NCBI GenBank assembly: GCA_900543415.1
Contig: UQRE01000001.1
Span: forward strand, 62,001-126,000
DNA from: an uncultured Dorea sp.
GTDB lineage: Bacteria > Bacillota > Clostridia > Lachnospirales > Lachnospiraceae
DNA: 64,000 bases
Direction of reading: 5' to 3'
The notes below the pieces were generated by a model, which did not search any database, had not been told where the DNA came from, and saw only the letters and a program-made list of their open reading frames with translations. The translations under genes were made by a program, and so were the position numbers. This document shows positions 28,316 through 36,908 of this stretch, piece after piece (position 1 is the first letter of the stretch; every line of letters begins with the position of its first letter).

Positions 28316-28582
28316 ATGGCTTTCGATAAAGGTAATCGTCCAGAAGGCGGCTTCAAGAGAAGAGGCGGTGGACGTAGAAGAAAAAAAGTATGTGTATTCT
28401 GCGGTAAAGAGAATAACGAAATCGACTACAAGGATGTAGCAAAATTAAGAAAATACATCTCTGAAAGAGGAAAAATTCTTCCAAGAAGAATCACAGGAAA
28501 CTGTGCAAAACATCAGAGAGCTCTTACAGTAGCAATCAAGAGAGCACGTCATATCGCTCTTATGCCATACGTTCAGGAGTAA
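28316..28582 (+). CDS. rpsR: 30S ribosomal protein S18
   Basis: 88 residues: a Gly/Arg/Lys-rich N-terminus, then VCVFCGKENNEIDYKDVAKL, a metal-binding-like Cys pair (C-F-C), RKYISERGKILPRRITGNCAKHQR and AIKRARHIALMPYV. It binds next to S6 on the 30S platform. Strong TAAGGAGGT precedes ATG 28316. Last gene of its operon. Confidence 0.96.
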   Translation: MAFDKGNRPEGGFKRRGGGRRRKKVCVFCGKENNEIDYKDVAKLRKYISERGKILPRRITGNCAKHQRALTVAIKRARHIALMPYVQE

Positions 28583-28591
28583 TTAATTGTT

Positions 28592-28634
28592 AATTGGGAC
28601 GTAGCCTTTTTACAAAAGGCTACGTCCCAATTTG
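28592..28634 (+). terminator. Long perfect hairpin after rpsR (GGGACGTAGC family)
   Basis: A perfect 19-bp stem (28592-28610 with 28614-28632) closes a TAC loop and is followed by TTTG. Its core GGGACGTAGC(C)TTTT recurs in a second perfect hairpin at 56022-56056, so it may be a dispersed palindromic element acting as terminator. Confidence 0.75.
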
Positions 28635-28796
28635 CATTTCGGGGTGTCCTTTTTTGCATTTTGACCTGTCCTAAAATGAAAGTGTTCTATTTCTGTTAGT
28701 TAATTCAAGTTCTGAATAATCTGAAATTTATATAGAATATATAAATAAAAAGCAAATATATATCAAAAAAAACAATAAGTGGAATTGTCAAACTTC

Positions 28797-28825
28797 TTGA
28801 ACCGAAAAAGCATTGTTGTTATACT
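28797..28825 (+). promoter_or_regulatory. Promoter of the 28875 surface gene
   Basis: TTGAAC (28797-28802), 17 bp, TATACT (28820-28825). It lies downstream of the in-frame GTG-type start at 28779, which decides for ATG 28875. The rest of the 28633-28796 gap holds nothing recognised. Confidence 0.6.
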
Positions 28826-28874
28826 TGTTTCTAAAGTAAGAGCTGTAACGCTTGATGAAAAAGGAGAAAGAGCA

Positions 28875-31730
28875 ATGAAGAGGAAAAGGAACGTTTTGGC
28901 AAAGGTTTTAAGTGCTGTTATGGTTGTTTCCTTAATGGCAGTAGGAGCTCCGGGGAATGCGGAAGCGTCTTGGACGCCAGAAACAAAGCATGATATTCCG
29001 GGCTATCAGTTCAAAGATATCTATGCTACAGAAAAGGTGAAGGTTACGTTTCCGGTAAATGAAGTTATTAATTCTACCAGTAATCCGGTACTGACCACAC
29101 CGGTAAAAAAATCAGTGAAATTCAAAGTTTTTAACAGTACGTTACAGAAAGTAGAGCAGGAAGTGCAAACTCAGAACGGAAAGCTTACAGATTTAGAACT
29201 GATTAAAGATCATAATTATATCTTCTTTTTGGAAGATTCCGACTACAAAATGAATAATGCCTACTTATGGATAAAAGGAAAAAATGACATTGTAAATATC
29301 AAGGATGTCGAGAGAACTCCGGATAATAAAGTAAAATATCATTATGGGCAGGTAGATGAACTGCGTGTATATAAGAGGGCTGAGACGGAAACGCATCCGG
29401 AAAATGCTCGAAGAGTGACATGTGATCTTCCGGTGAAAACAGAAAGCGGCGGTAGTCTTTTTAATGTAAAAGTTCGCTTCACAAGCGATGTAGAGACTGT
29501 TGAGGCATTCAGTGACTCTCGTCTTGGCAAAGTACAGGTAAAATTGCTGGAAGATGTAAACTATATGGTTTCGGTGGAGAATAATACATGGGGAATCTCT
29601 CCGTTCCCGATTGTTGTCAAGGATAAATCAGAATACAGAGCAGGAAAATATACGTATGATTATTCTAGTTGTGCAATGGTTCAGGAACTTACGCTTGTGC
29701 CGAAAGGCAAAGAGCATGCAAAAGATACAGTGCTTACAAATAAAAACTATGATGAAATCTTTGCAGGGCTTTATGAGGGAATTGCAGGAAATACGACAAT
29801 TAAAGGTATGAATTTCAAGGATTTTCTTGTGCTTGAGCGAAAACTGGACAAGAGTGCTGTGCCTGAACTTGGGGGAAAAGATTATGATGTTCTTGAACTG
29901 TCTCTTATCAACCCTCATAGATGGGAAATTGCAAGACTGGTAACCGGAAATTATGAGATTACCGAAGAACTTGATAATGGAAAGAGAGTTGAGAAAGTCT
30001 ATTATGTAGATGGGGGACTTAAAGAGCTTGATTTCAAACAGAGTGGAAATAAAGTAACATTTTCTATGAATTCATTATCGGTGTATCCGATCGTGCTTCA
30101 ATACGGAGAATCTGTTCCCGCAATTGATGACGTAAATGTATCTCTTACAGAAGTAAATGATGATAGTGCAAAGGCAAAAGTTACGGTAACTGGATCGAAG
30201 TTACCAGAGAAACTTGCATACAATACTTTCTATAAGAAAGCGGGAAGTACAGAGCCGGAGAAACCAGAGGTAGATCCGAAAGTATTGAATGTGAAAGTAG
30301 TTGACGAAGAGGGGAATCCTGTAGAGGGAGTAGAACTGTATTTACAATCTCAAGAATATGAAGGCTTGGGAGATGTGGAATTGTCTTCAACAAATACATC
30401 TGGAGAAATGAATTATACTTTTACAGGTGATGAAAATATTTTTGGAGAAGATGAAGATACATATAGATTACTTCCGACAAAAGAGAGTGGATGTATTTGT
30501 GATGTACCAAAGGTGATTAGTTTCGAGATAATTGACTGGGTACCATGTATTTCAACCGTAGATGGAGAGAATTATACAGGCGAAATTACTCTTGTTGTCA
30601 AGAAAGAAGGAAATACAGAGCCGGAGAAACCAGAGGTAGATCCGAAAGTATTGAATGTGAAAGTAGTTGACGAAGAGGGGAATCCTGTAGAGGGAGTAGA
30701 ACTGTATTTACAATCTCAAGAATATGAAGGCTTGGGAGATGTGGAATTGTCTTCAACAAATACATCTGGAGAAATGAATTATACTTTTACAGGTGATGAA
30801 AATATTTTTGGAGAAGATGAAGATACATATAGATTACTTCCGACAAAAGAGAGTGGATGTATTTGTGATGTACCAAAGGTGATTAGTTTCGAGATAATTG
30901 ACTGGGTACCATGTATTTCAACCGTAGATGGAGAGCCTTACACCGGTGAGATTACCCTGCAAGTGAAATCTTCTGCTGTAAAAGCAACAAAAGCAGCGAA
31001 GAGCGCGAAAGTGATCGCAAATACATCTGGAGAAGAGCAGACTTTGACGGATTGGATCGCAACTGGAGAAGCAAAAGAAGTAACTGCAAAAGGGGATGAA
31101 AATGAAAGAACATTTGAAGTTACATTCCCGGTAAAAGACTTCCCAGAAGCTTTGAAATGGACGGCTGGCGTGGCATTTGAACTGGCAGATGTAAAGAATA
31201 AGCAGGATGTAAAAGGTAATGAAGTTGATATTGCGGCATATGAAACAGAACGTCAAAAAGCTTTAGACCAGTTGAAGCAGGAAATCAAGGACGCGGAAGA
31301 ATATATTAACACTTTGAAAGAAAAAGAGTATACCAAAGAAAGCTGGAAAGCATACAAGGATGCAATCAAAGAAGCAAAAGATATGGTGAAAAAGAGTGCA
31401 TCAAAGGATGGATATCTGGCTGTGATCCAGAAGCTTGCAGATGCAAAAGCAGGATTGAGAAAAGTAAATCAGCCAGGTGAAATTCCGGGTGGCGGAACAG
31501 GTACAGGCGGAAATGGTTCCGGAAGCGGAAATAATTCTGCAAGTGGAAATGGTTCCGGAAATGGAAATCCGAATGCAGGTACAGGTGGAAATGGCTCCGG
31601 TGCACATGGAAATTCTCAGAAAGCACCTCAGACAGGAGACGCTACACCGTTAATACCACTTGCAGTAAGCATTTTTGGCACGCTTGCAGTGATTTTGACT
31701 GTAGCAGTAGTAAAGAGAAGAGCAAAATAA
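28875..31730 (+). CDS. Sortase-anchored surface protein with duplicated domain and FIVAR repeat
   Basis: 951 residues from ATG 28875 (AAAGGAGAAAG upstream). Signal peptide: MKRKRNVLAKVLSAVMVVSL with cleavage near AEAS. The N-terminal half (about 30-440) is beta-rich and shows weak internal repeats resembling NEAT- or Ig-like folds without a firm match. Two exactly identical SpaA/Cna-B-like units (about 458-579 and 580-690) each start TEPEKPEVDPKVLNVKVVDE and share sequence style with the adhesin at 3893. A FIVAR repeat (about 792-860), a Gly/Ser/Asn linker and the sorting signal APQTGDATPLIP, helix, KRRAK end the protein. It is probably a wall-anchored adhesin; the ligand is unknown. Confidence 0.85.
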   Translation: MKRKRNVLAKVLSAVMVVSLMAVGAPGNAEASWTPETKHDIPGYQFKDIYATEKVKVTFPVNEVINSTSNPVLTTPVKKSVKFKVFNSTLQKVEQEVQTQNGKLTDLELIKDHNYIFFLEDSDYKMNNAYLWIKGKNDIVNIKDVERTPDNKVKYHYGQVDELRVYKRAETETHPENARRVTCDLPVKTESGGSLFNVKVRFTSDVETVEAFSDSRLGKVQVKLLEDVNYMVSVENNTWGISPFPIVVKDKSEYRAGKYTYDYSSCAMVQELTLVPKGKEHAKDTVLTNKNYDEIFAGLYEGIAGNTTIKGMNFKDFLVLERKLDKSAVPELGGKDYDVLELSLINPHRWEIARLVTGNYEITEELDNGKRVEKVYYVDGGLKELDFKQSGNKVTFSMNSLSVYPIVLQYGESVPAIDDVNVSLTEVNDDSAKAKVTVTGSKLPEKLAYNTFYKKAGSTEPEKPEVDPKVLNVKVVDEEGNPVEGVELYLQSQEYEGLGDVELSSTNTSGEMNYTFTGDENIFGEDEDTYRLLPTKESGCICDVPKVISFEIIDWVPCISTVDGENYTGEITLVVKKEGNTEPEKPEVDPKVLNVKVVDEEGNPVEGVELYLQSQEYEGLGDVELSSTNTSGEMNYTFTGDENIFGEDEDTYRLLPTKESGCICDVPKVISFEIIDWVPCISTVDGEPYTGEITLQVKSSAVKATKAAKSAKVIANTSGEEQTLTDWIATGEAKEVTAKGDENERTFEVTFPVKDFPEALKWTAGVAFELADVKNKQDVKGNEVDIAAYETERQKALDQLKQEIKDAEEYINTLKEKEYTKESWKAYKDAIKEAKDMVKKSASKDGYLAVIQKLADAKAGLRKVNQPGEIPGGGTGTGGNGSGSGNNSASGNGSGNGNPNAGTGGNGSGAHGNSQKAPQTGDATPLIPLAVSIFGTLAVILTVAVVKRRAK
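30248..30935 (+). repeat. Exact tandem duplication, 366-bp period
   Basis: Bases 30248-30569 are repeated without a visible mismatch at 30614-30935. The period of 366 bp (122 codons) keeps frame. Identity at silent positions means the duplication is recent or homogenised, and unequal recombination could add or remove units. Confidence 0.9.
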
Positions 31731-31742
31731 ATGTAAAAATTA

Positions 31743-31777
31743 TTAAAGGCGGGGATTGTTGATCTTCGCCTTTAAAA
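31743..31777 (+). terminator. Hairpin after the surface gene
   Basis: A stem TTAAAGGCG...CGCCTTTAA (31743-31775) with inner pairs and a TGTTG loop. The following sequence is AAAATG rather than a T run, so termination strength is uncertain. Confidence 0.5.
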
Positions 31778-31931
31778 TGTGTAAAAGATTCTTTTCCTTT
31801 AAAATCAAAGTACACTGAAGGTATGATTGTTTTTTCACAAAATTGCAATTTCAAATATGTTATGATATGCTGATTTGCGAAAACTTTAAAACGAAAGAAG
31901 ATGTTAAAAACAAAGGAAGAGGTAAAAGCTT

Positions 31932-33569
31932 ATGAGAAAAGAATCTATGCCGAAATTGTTGACTATGCTTCGGCATTACTCTATGCAGCAGTTTTCGAAG
32001 GATGTGGTGGCGGGAGTAATCGTGGCAATTATTGCGCTTCCACTGTCTATCGCGCTTGCACTTGCATCAGGAGTCGGACCAGAGGAAGGAATTTATACTG
32101 CGATTGTCGGCGGCTTTGTGATTGCTATGCTTGGAGGAAGTCCGGTGCAGATCTCCGGACCGACGGCGGCATTTGCAACTATCGTGGCGGGGATTGTTGC
32201 GACGAAAGGAATGGAGGGGCTCGTAGTTGCAACGATTCTTGCAGGAGTGATTCTGGTTGTGATGGGACTTTTGAAATTTGGAGCATTGATCCGTTTCATT
32301 CCGCATACGATCGTAACGGGATTTACGGCGGGAATTGCAGTTACGATTGTAATTGGGCAATTAAAAGATTTTTTTGGACTGACATTTCAGCATAGTCCGA
32401 TTGAAACGGTCGAAAAGCTACAGGGATGTATCTCTACATTTGGTACGTTAAATGTGACAGCGCTGCTCATTGGTATTTTGGCGCTTGCCATTCAGATCAT
32501 TTGGCCCAAGTTTAATGCGAAAATACCAGCGTCTCTGATTGCGGTAATTGTAACAGCAGCAGTTGTAAAAATGGCAGGGCTTGATGTAAATACAATTGGA
32601 AGTCTTTATGACATATCGAATAAGCTTCCGGTGCCACATTTGCCAGTATTTGATATTGGACTTGTGAAAAATGTGCTTCCGGATGCATTTACCATAGCAA
32701 TTCTTGCGGCAATAGAATCGCTGTTGTCCTGTGTGGTTGCGGATGGAATGATTGGTGATAAACATAATCCGAATGTGGAACTTGTAGCGCAGGGAGCCGG
32801 AAATATTGCATCAGGAATATTCGGCGGAATTCCGGCGACAGGAGCGATTGCAAGAACAGCGGCAAATATTAAAAACGGTGGACGAAGCCCGATCGCGGGA
32901 ATGGTACATGCAGTTGTGCTTATATTGATTCTTGTGGTTTTGATGCCTTATGCGGCGCTTATTCCAATGCCGACGATTGCGGCGATTTTATTTATCGTAG
33001 CGTATAATATGTGCGGATGGAGAGAATTTGTAGATCTTGTGAAGACGTCGCCAAAAAGTGACATTGCGGTACTCATTATCACATTTGTCTTGACAGTTGT
33101 ATTTGATCTTGTAGTAGCGATTGAATTTGGACTTGTTCTTGCAGCTGCCTTATTCCTTAAAAGGATGGCTGATGTTGCGGAAGTAAGGAGCTGGACATAC
33201 GTAGAAGAGGAACAGGAAGGGCTTCGGGTTGTTCCCGAGGGGACGCTTGTATATGAAATCGAAGGTCCCATGTTTTTTGCAGTGGCAGATCAGTTTTTGA
33301 ATGTGTCTATGGACAAGGACACAAAAGTTGTAATTATGCGTATGCAATCCGTGCCGGCGATGGATGTATCAGCGCTTCGCAAACTTCAAGAAGTGTATAA
33401 AATGTGCGAAAAACATCATGTGACTTTATTGTTCTCACATGTGACAGAGCAGCCGTGGAAAATGATGGAGAAAGCAGGATTTGTAAAGGAAGTTGGAGAA
33501 GAGAAGTTCTGCGATAATATTGACATAGCGATGAAAAAAGCAGATAGGATATGTGGATGGTTGAAATAG
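31932..33569 (+). CDS. SulP/SLC26-family anion transporter with STAS domain
   Basis: 545 residues. The transmembrane core has the SulP signatures KDVVAGVIVAIIALPLSIAL, GPEEGIYTAIVGGFV, GSPVQISGPTAAF, FIPHTIVTGFTAGIAV and FGGIPATGAIARTAANIKNGG. A cytoplasmic STAS domain (about 440-540) contains VIMRMQSVPAMDVSALRKL. Bacterial SulP proteins import sulfate, bicarbonate or dicarboxylates; the substrate here is not shown by sequence. ATG 31932 follows AAGGAAGAGG. It stands just before the 33.7-38.9 kb cluster but that cluster has its own promoter. Confidence 0.9.
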   Translation: MRKESMPKLLTMLRHYSMQQFSKDVVAGVIVAIIALPLSIALALASGVGPEEGIYTAIVGGFVIAMLGGSPVQISGPTAAFATIVAGIVATKGMEGLVVATILAGVILVVMGLLKFGALIRFIPHTIVTGFTAGIAVTIVIGQLKDFFGLTFQHSPIETVEKLQGCISTFGTLNVTALLIGILALAIQIIWPKFNAKIPASLIAVIVTAAVVKMAGLDVNTIGSLYDISNKLPVPHLPVFDIGLVKNVLPDAFTIAILAAIESLLSCVVADGMIGDKHNPNVELVAQGAGNIASGIFGGIPATGAIARTAANIKNGGRSPIAGMVHAVVLILILVVLMPYAALIPMPTIAAILFIVAYNMCGWREFVDLVKTSPKSDIAVLIITFVLTVVFDLVVAIEFGLVLAAALFLKRMADVAEVRSWTYVEEEQEGLRVVPEGTLVYEIEGPMFFAVADQFLNVSMDKDTKVVIMRMQSVPAMDVSALRKLQEVYKMCEKHHVTLLFSHVTEQPWKMMEKAGFVKEVGEEKFCDNIDIAMKKADRICGWLK

Positions 33570-33609
33570 CATATAGATAAAACAAATAAATTCTTTTTAT
33601 ATATTCAAA

Positions 33610-33638
33610 TTGCCAATTGGACATTTGTATAGTAAAAT
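33610..33638 (+). promoter_or_regulatory. Promoter of the VTT/AhpD/GT/rSAM cluster
   Basis: TTGCCA (33610-33615), 17 bp, TAAAAT (33633-33638), 64 bp before the first gene of the cluster. Confidence 0.5.
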
Positions 33639-33701
33639 GGGTACAATGATGTTACAAAAATAAAGTTGGTGAGATAGAAGCCAAAATTACAGGAGTTGAA
33701 G

Positions 33702-34409
33702 ATGAAAGAGAAGAAAACGTGGGTCAAAAAGGTTGTGTTGCTGGCTATTGCAGCGATTATGGCGGCGGCATATTTTTTTGTGCCGGAAGTGCATGGTGTG
33801 CTGGCGAAAATATTCAGTATGTTTGCCAGCGGTGATTTTACGGTTGTAAGAGAATTTGTAGCCTCTTATGGTGCATATGCGGCGTTGATTTCGTTTCTTC
33901 TAATGATTCTTCAATCAATAGCAGCACCGCTTCCGGCCTTCCTGTTGACGTTTGCGAATGCCAGTTTATTTGGTTGGTGGAAGGGAGCCATCCTTTCGTG
34001 GAGTAGCGCAATGGCGGGAGCGGCGGTATGCTTTTTTATTGCCAGAATACTTGGGAGAGATGTGGCAGAGAAGCTGACCAGCAAGGCTGGCTTAAAACAG
34101 ATTGATACATTTTTTGAAAAATATGGAAAGAATACGATTTTAATTTGTCGGCTTCTTCCATTTGTTTCGTTTGATATTGTCAGCTATGCAGCGGGGCTTA
34201 CATCAATGTCTTTTGTGGCGTTTTTTGTAGCTACCGGAGTAGGGCAGCTCCCGGCAACCATTGTTTATTCCTATGTTGGGGGTATGCTCACAGGAGGAGC
34301 TAAGACATTTGTAACCGCGCTTATGATTTTATTTGCGTTATCAGCATTAATTTTTATGTTGAGAAAAATATATGCGGATAAGCAGTCTGCTAAGAAGAAA
34401 GAGGTTTAG
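33702..34409 (+). CDS. TVP38/TMEM64 (VTT) family membrane protein 1
   Basis: 235 residues with about six hydrophobic segments. The VTT/DedA-type core is visible: ILQSIAAPLPAFLLTFANASLFG, WWKGAILSWSSAMAGAAVCF with re-entrant-loop character, FFEKYGKNTILICRLLPFVSFDIVSYAAGL and GQLPATIVYSYVGG. ATG 33702 is 6 nt after AGGAG; the TTG at 33696 is rejected. VTT proteins act on lipid or solute transport and are often encoded next to the ArsS/TIGR04283 group. It starts a closely spaced six-gene run (16-bp gap to the next gene). Confidence 0.85.
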   Translation: MKEKKTWVKKVVLLAIAAIMAAAYFFVPEVHGVLAKIFSMFASGDFTVVREFVASYGAYAALISFLLMILQSIAAPLPAFLLTFANASLFGWWKGAILSWSSAMAGAAVCFFIARILGRDVAEKLTSKAGLKQIDTFFEKYGKNTILICRLLPFVSFDIVSYAAGLTSMSFVAFFVATGVGQLPATIVYSYVGGMLTGGAKTFVTALMILFALSALIFMLRKIYADKQSAKKKEV

Positions 34410-34424
34410 AAAGGGGAACGTAAA

Positions 34425-34757
34425 ATGGAAACGTATTACAAACCGGAGGATTTGGAAAAATTTGGCACAATGGCGGAGAAAGCCCCATCAATAGGCGAAA
34501 AGTTTTTTGATTATTATGGAGCGGTTTTTGCAGAAGGAGCATTAACAGCCAGAGAAAAATCGTTGATTGCGTTGGCGGTGGCACATACTGTACAGTGTCC
34601 ATACTGTATTGATGCCTATACGAATGACTGTCTGGAAAAAGGGGTAAATGAAGAACAGATGACAGAGGCGATTCATGTGGCGACAGCAATCCGTGGCGGT
34701 GCAAGTTTGGTTCATGGTGTACAGATGAAAAATATTGTGAAAAAGCTGGAGTTTTAA
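34425..34757 (+). CDS. AhpD-like protein associated with the radical SAM (ArsS) cluster
   Basis: 110 residues of the carboxymuconolactone decarboxylase/AhpD fold. The redox CxxC is VQCPYCIDAYT with the usual following helix, preceded by LTAREKSLIALAVAHT and followed by AIHVATAIRGGASLVHG. From memory it matches the peroxidase-like family TIGR04169 that accompanies the ArsS radical SAM (seleno)protein. It may be a thiol-disulfide partner or peroxidase for the pathway. Both active-site residues are ordinary Cys codons. Good GGGGAACG-type site before ATG 34425. Confidence 0.85.
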   Translation: METYYKPEDLEKFGTMAEKAPSIGEKFFDYYGAVFAEGALTAREKSLIALAVAHTVQCPYCIDAYTNDCLEKGVNEEQMTEAIHVATAIRGGASLVHGVQMKNIVKKLEF

Positions 34758-34779
34758 TACAAATTCATAAGGTGAAAAA

Positions 34780-34815
34780 ATGCGCTGTTGCTGTTTGGAA
34801 GGTGACAGCGTTTTT
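34780..34815 (+). terminator. Weak hairpin between the AhpD-like and second VTT genes
   Basis: CGCTGT (34783-34788) pairs with ACAGCG (34805-34810) followed by TTTTT. The stem is short; it could act as an attenuator inside the operon. Confidence 0.4.
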
Positions 34816-34835
34816 GCATGGGATGGAGAAGTGAA

Positions 34836-35525
34836 ATGAAGAATAAAAAGATGTGGGCATTTGTTGGAATAGTGGTTTTAATACTTGTGTTAAATCACAT
34901 CTTCGGATGGTCGGAGTATCTAAGTGATAAAGAAAACCTTGCGTTTTTGAAAAATATGGTAGAAGAAAATTTGTTTTTGGCAAGTGCTGTTTATACAATA
35001 TTGACGATTATCGGATGCGTTGTTCTGGCACTTCCGGGAGTGACATTTGCCATTGTAGCAGGCTTGATCTTTGGTCCGGTGTTGGGGACGGTGTTGTGTT
35101 CTGTGAGCACAACGCTTGGAGCTATGCTGGCTTTTGTAGTAGGACGCTTTTTTTTGAAAGATAGTGTAAAGCCAATGGCTATGAAAAATAAATATTTGAA
35201 AAAATGGCTGTTTGACGAGTCGGGGAATAATGAGCTTTTTGTTTTGATGATCACAAGATTAGTACCGATTTTTCCATACAATCTTCAAAACTTTGCCTAC
35301 GGTGTGACAGACATTAAATTTTCGACTTATTCGATTGCTTCGTTGATTTTTATGCTTCCCGGAACTGCCATGTATACTGTTGGAACAGCGGGACTCGCTG
35401 ATCGGGAGAACCGATGGCTCTATATTGGAATTGCGATAGTTTTGGCAGTGAGTGTGATAGGAGTTGGCGCTTATTTAAAAAGGCGTTATGTGCAGGAAGA
35501 AAAGATGCAGGAGGAAAAAGAGTAG
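34836..35525 (+). CDS. TVP38/TMEM64 (VTT) family membrane protein 2
   Basis: 229 residues. The first membrane helix is KMWAFVGIVVLILVLNHIFG; then VVLALPGVTFAIVAGLIFGPVLG, TTLGAMLAFVVGRFF, LMITRLVPIFPYNLQNFAYGVT and FMLPGTAMYTVGTAG form the VTT core (F-P-Y-N and G-x-x in the expected places). ATG 34836 after GGAGAAG is preferred over ATG 34818. It differs strongly from VTT protein 1, so the pair is not a recent duplicate. The C-terminus is charged (KMQEEKE) and its last codons precede the GT fusion gene. Confidence 0.85.
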   Translation: MKNKKMWAFVGIVVLILVLNHIFGWSEYLSDKENLAFLKNMVEENLFLASAVYTILTIIGCVVLALPGVTFAIVAGLIFGPVLGTVLCSVSTTLGAMLAFVVGRFFLKDSVKPMAMKNKYLKKWLFDESGNNELFVLMITRLVPIFPYNLQNFAYGVTDIKFSTYSIASLIFMLPGTAMYTVGTAGLADRENRWLYIGIAIVLAVSVIGVGAYLKRRYVQEEKMQEEKE

Positions 35526-35529
35526 CAGT

Positions 35530-36879
35530 ATGAAACGAGCATTGATCGTATTTACGAGAGTACCTGTGGCAGGGGCTACAAAGACCAGACTTATGCCGTA
35601 TTTTTCAGCGAAAAAATGCGCGGCCTTGCATACCTGTTTTCTGATCGATATTGCCAGTCAATGCGATAGGACGGAAGCGGATGTATTTGTATATGGAACG
35701 CCCAAGGAAAGGATTCATGAGCTGAGAGCGTTGTTTGGGGAGCGTGTGTTTTATCGGGAACAGCAAGGAAATGATCTGGGAGAGCGGATGTATCATGCGA
35801 TAAAAGAAGTGCTGGAAGCCGGGTATGATGCGTGTGTTTTGATCGGTACAGATATACCGGAAATAAAAAGTACAGATCTGGATGATGCCTTCCGAGCCTT
35901 GATGGATTGTGAAGTCGTATTTGGACCGACGAAAGATGGCGGGTATTATTTGGTCGGTATGAAACGTCCGATAAAAGAGGTGTTCGAAAAACAGATATAC
36001 GGTCACGGAAATGTTCTGGAGAGAACGGTGGCATATTATAAAGAGATATCGAAACAAAAGGGACAGCAGTGCAGAACGGGGTATGTTCGTGTACTGGGAG
36101 ATGTCGATGTAAGAGAAGATGTGGAAGCACTTAGAAATCGTATAAGGCTTAAAGGGGACTGGAAAAAGAGCAAAACGGGAAAATACCTTATGAGAAATCA
36201 GAGGATATCAGTTATTGTGCCGGTTTATAATGAAGTGACAACGATTGAGCAGATACAAAGAGAATTACTTCCGATTAAGAACCGCTGTGAGATTATTTTT
36301 GTTGACGGGGGAAGTACAGATGGGACGGTTGAGAGAATCAGACCGGAATTTCGTGTATTGCATGCGCCAAAAGGAAGAGCAAAGCAGATGAACCTGGGTG
36401 CAAAAGAAAGTAATGGGGACATTTTGTTTTTTCTTCATAGTGACAGTGAACTTCCGAAGCGTCCATTAGAAGAAATCCGTGCGGTAATGGCAAAATATAG
36501 TGCCGGGTGTTTCGGGATTGCATTTCATTCCGGACATTTTTTTATGTGGACATGCCGGATAATTTCCAATCACCGAATCAAAGACCGGAAAGTGATGTTC
36601 GGAGATCAGGGTATTTTTATCGACCGCAATTTGTTTTTTGAGGCAGGGATGTATCCGGAAATTCCGATTATGGAGGATTACCAGTTTTCTTTGACATTGA
36701 AGGAAATGGGGATTAAACTGGGAATGGCGAAACATAGAATTTACACATCAGACCGAAGATTTCCGAAAAAAACGATTCCTATGCTTAAGGAAATGTGGAA
36801 AATGAACCGCCTTAGGAAAATGTATCGGGATGGCATTTCGATAGAGAAGATATCGGATCTGTACAGGGATGTGCGATAA
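35530..36879 (+). CDS. Fused TIGR04282-like / TIGR04283-like glycosyltransferase
   Basis: 449 residues joining two domains that are usually separate genes. Domain 1 (about 1-205) is the nucleotidyltransferase-like TIGR04282 type: IVFTRVPVAGATKTRLMPYF, LGERMYHAIKEVL, CVLIGTDIPEI and VFGPTKDGGYYLVG. Domain 2 (about 218-445) is the GT2 TIGR04283 type: ISVIVPVYNEVTTIEQI, IIFVDGGSTDGTVE, APKGRAKQMNLGA, LFFLHSDSELP and FGDQGIFIDR. These families neighbour ArsS in arsenosugar-type clusters. ATG 35530 is chosen from the protein start; the AGGAGG is 15 nt away, an unusually long gap, inside the previous gene's end. Confidence 0.85.
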   Translation: MKRALIVFTRVPVAGATKTRLMPYFSAKKCAALHTCFLIDIASQCDRTEADVFVYGTPKERIHELRALFGERVFYREQQGNDLGERMYHAIKEVLEAGYDACVLIGTDIPEIKSTDLDDAFRALMDCEVVFGPTKDGGYYLVGMKRPIKEVFEKQIYGHGNVLERTVAYYKEISKQKGQQCRTGYVRVLGDVDVREDVEALRNRIRLKGDWKKSKTGKYLMRNQRISVIVPVYNEVTTIEQIQRELLPIKNRCEIIFVDGGSTDGTVERIRPEFRVLHAPKGRAKQMNLGAKESNGDILFFLHSDSELPKRPLEEIRAVMAKYSAGCFGIAFHSGHFFMWTCRIISNHRIKDRKVMFGDQGIFIDRNLFFEAGMYPEIPIMEDYQFSLTLKEMGIKLGMAKHRIYTSDRRFPKKTIPMLKEMWKMNRLRKMYRDGISIEKISDLYRDVR

Positions 36880-36908
36880 AGGGTAAAAAACAGAAAGTAG
36901 GCGTGGAG

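Noticed and set aside
28779..28874. N-terminal extension of the 28875 surface protein
   Set aside because: It would start upstream of a good promoter (28797-28825) and place the signal peptide 32 residues inside; ATG 28875 has the better ribosome binding site.
31901..32395. Cys/Arg-rich 164-codon frame
   Set aside because: It is a shadow in another frame of the SulP gene, with composition typical of out-of-frame translation.
34425..34757. Selenocysteine in the AhpD-like protein
   Set aside because: Both active-site positions are encoded by TGT codons and the frame ends at an ordinary TAA.
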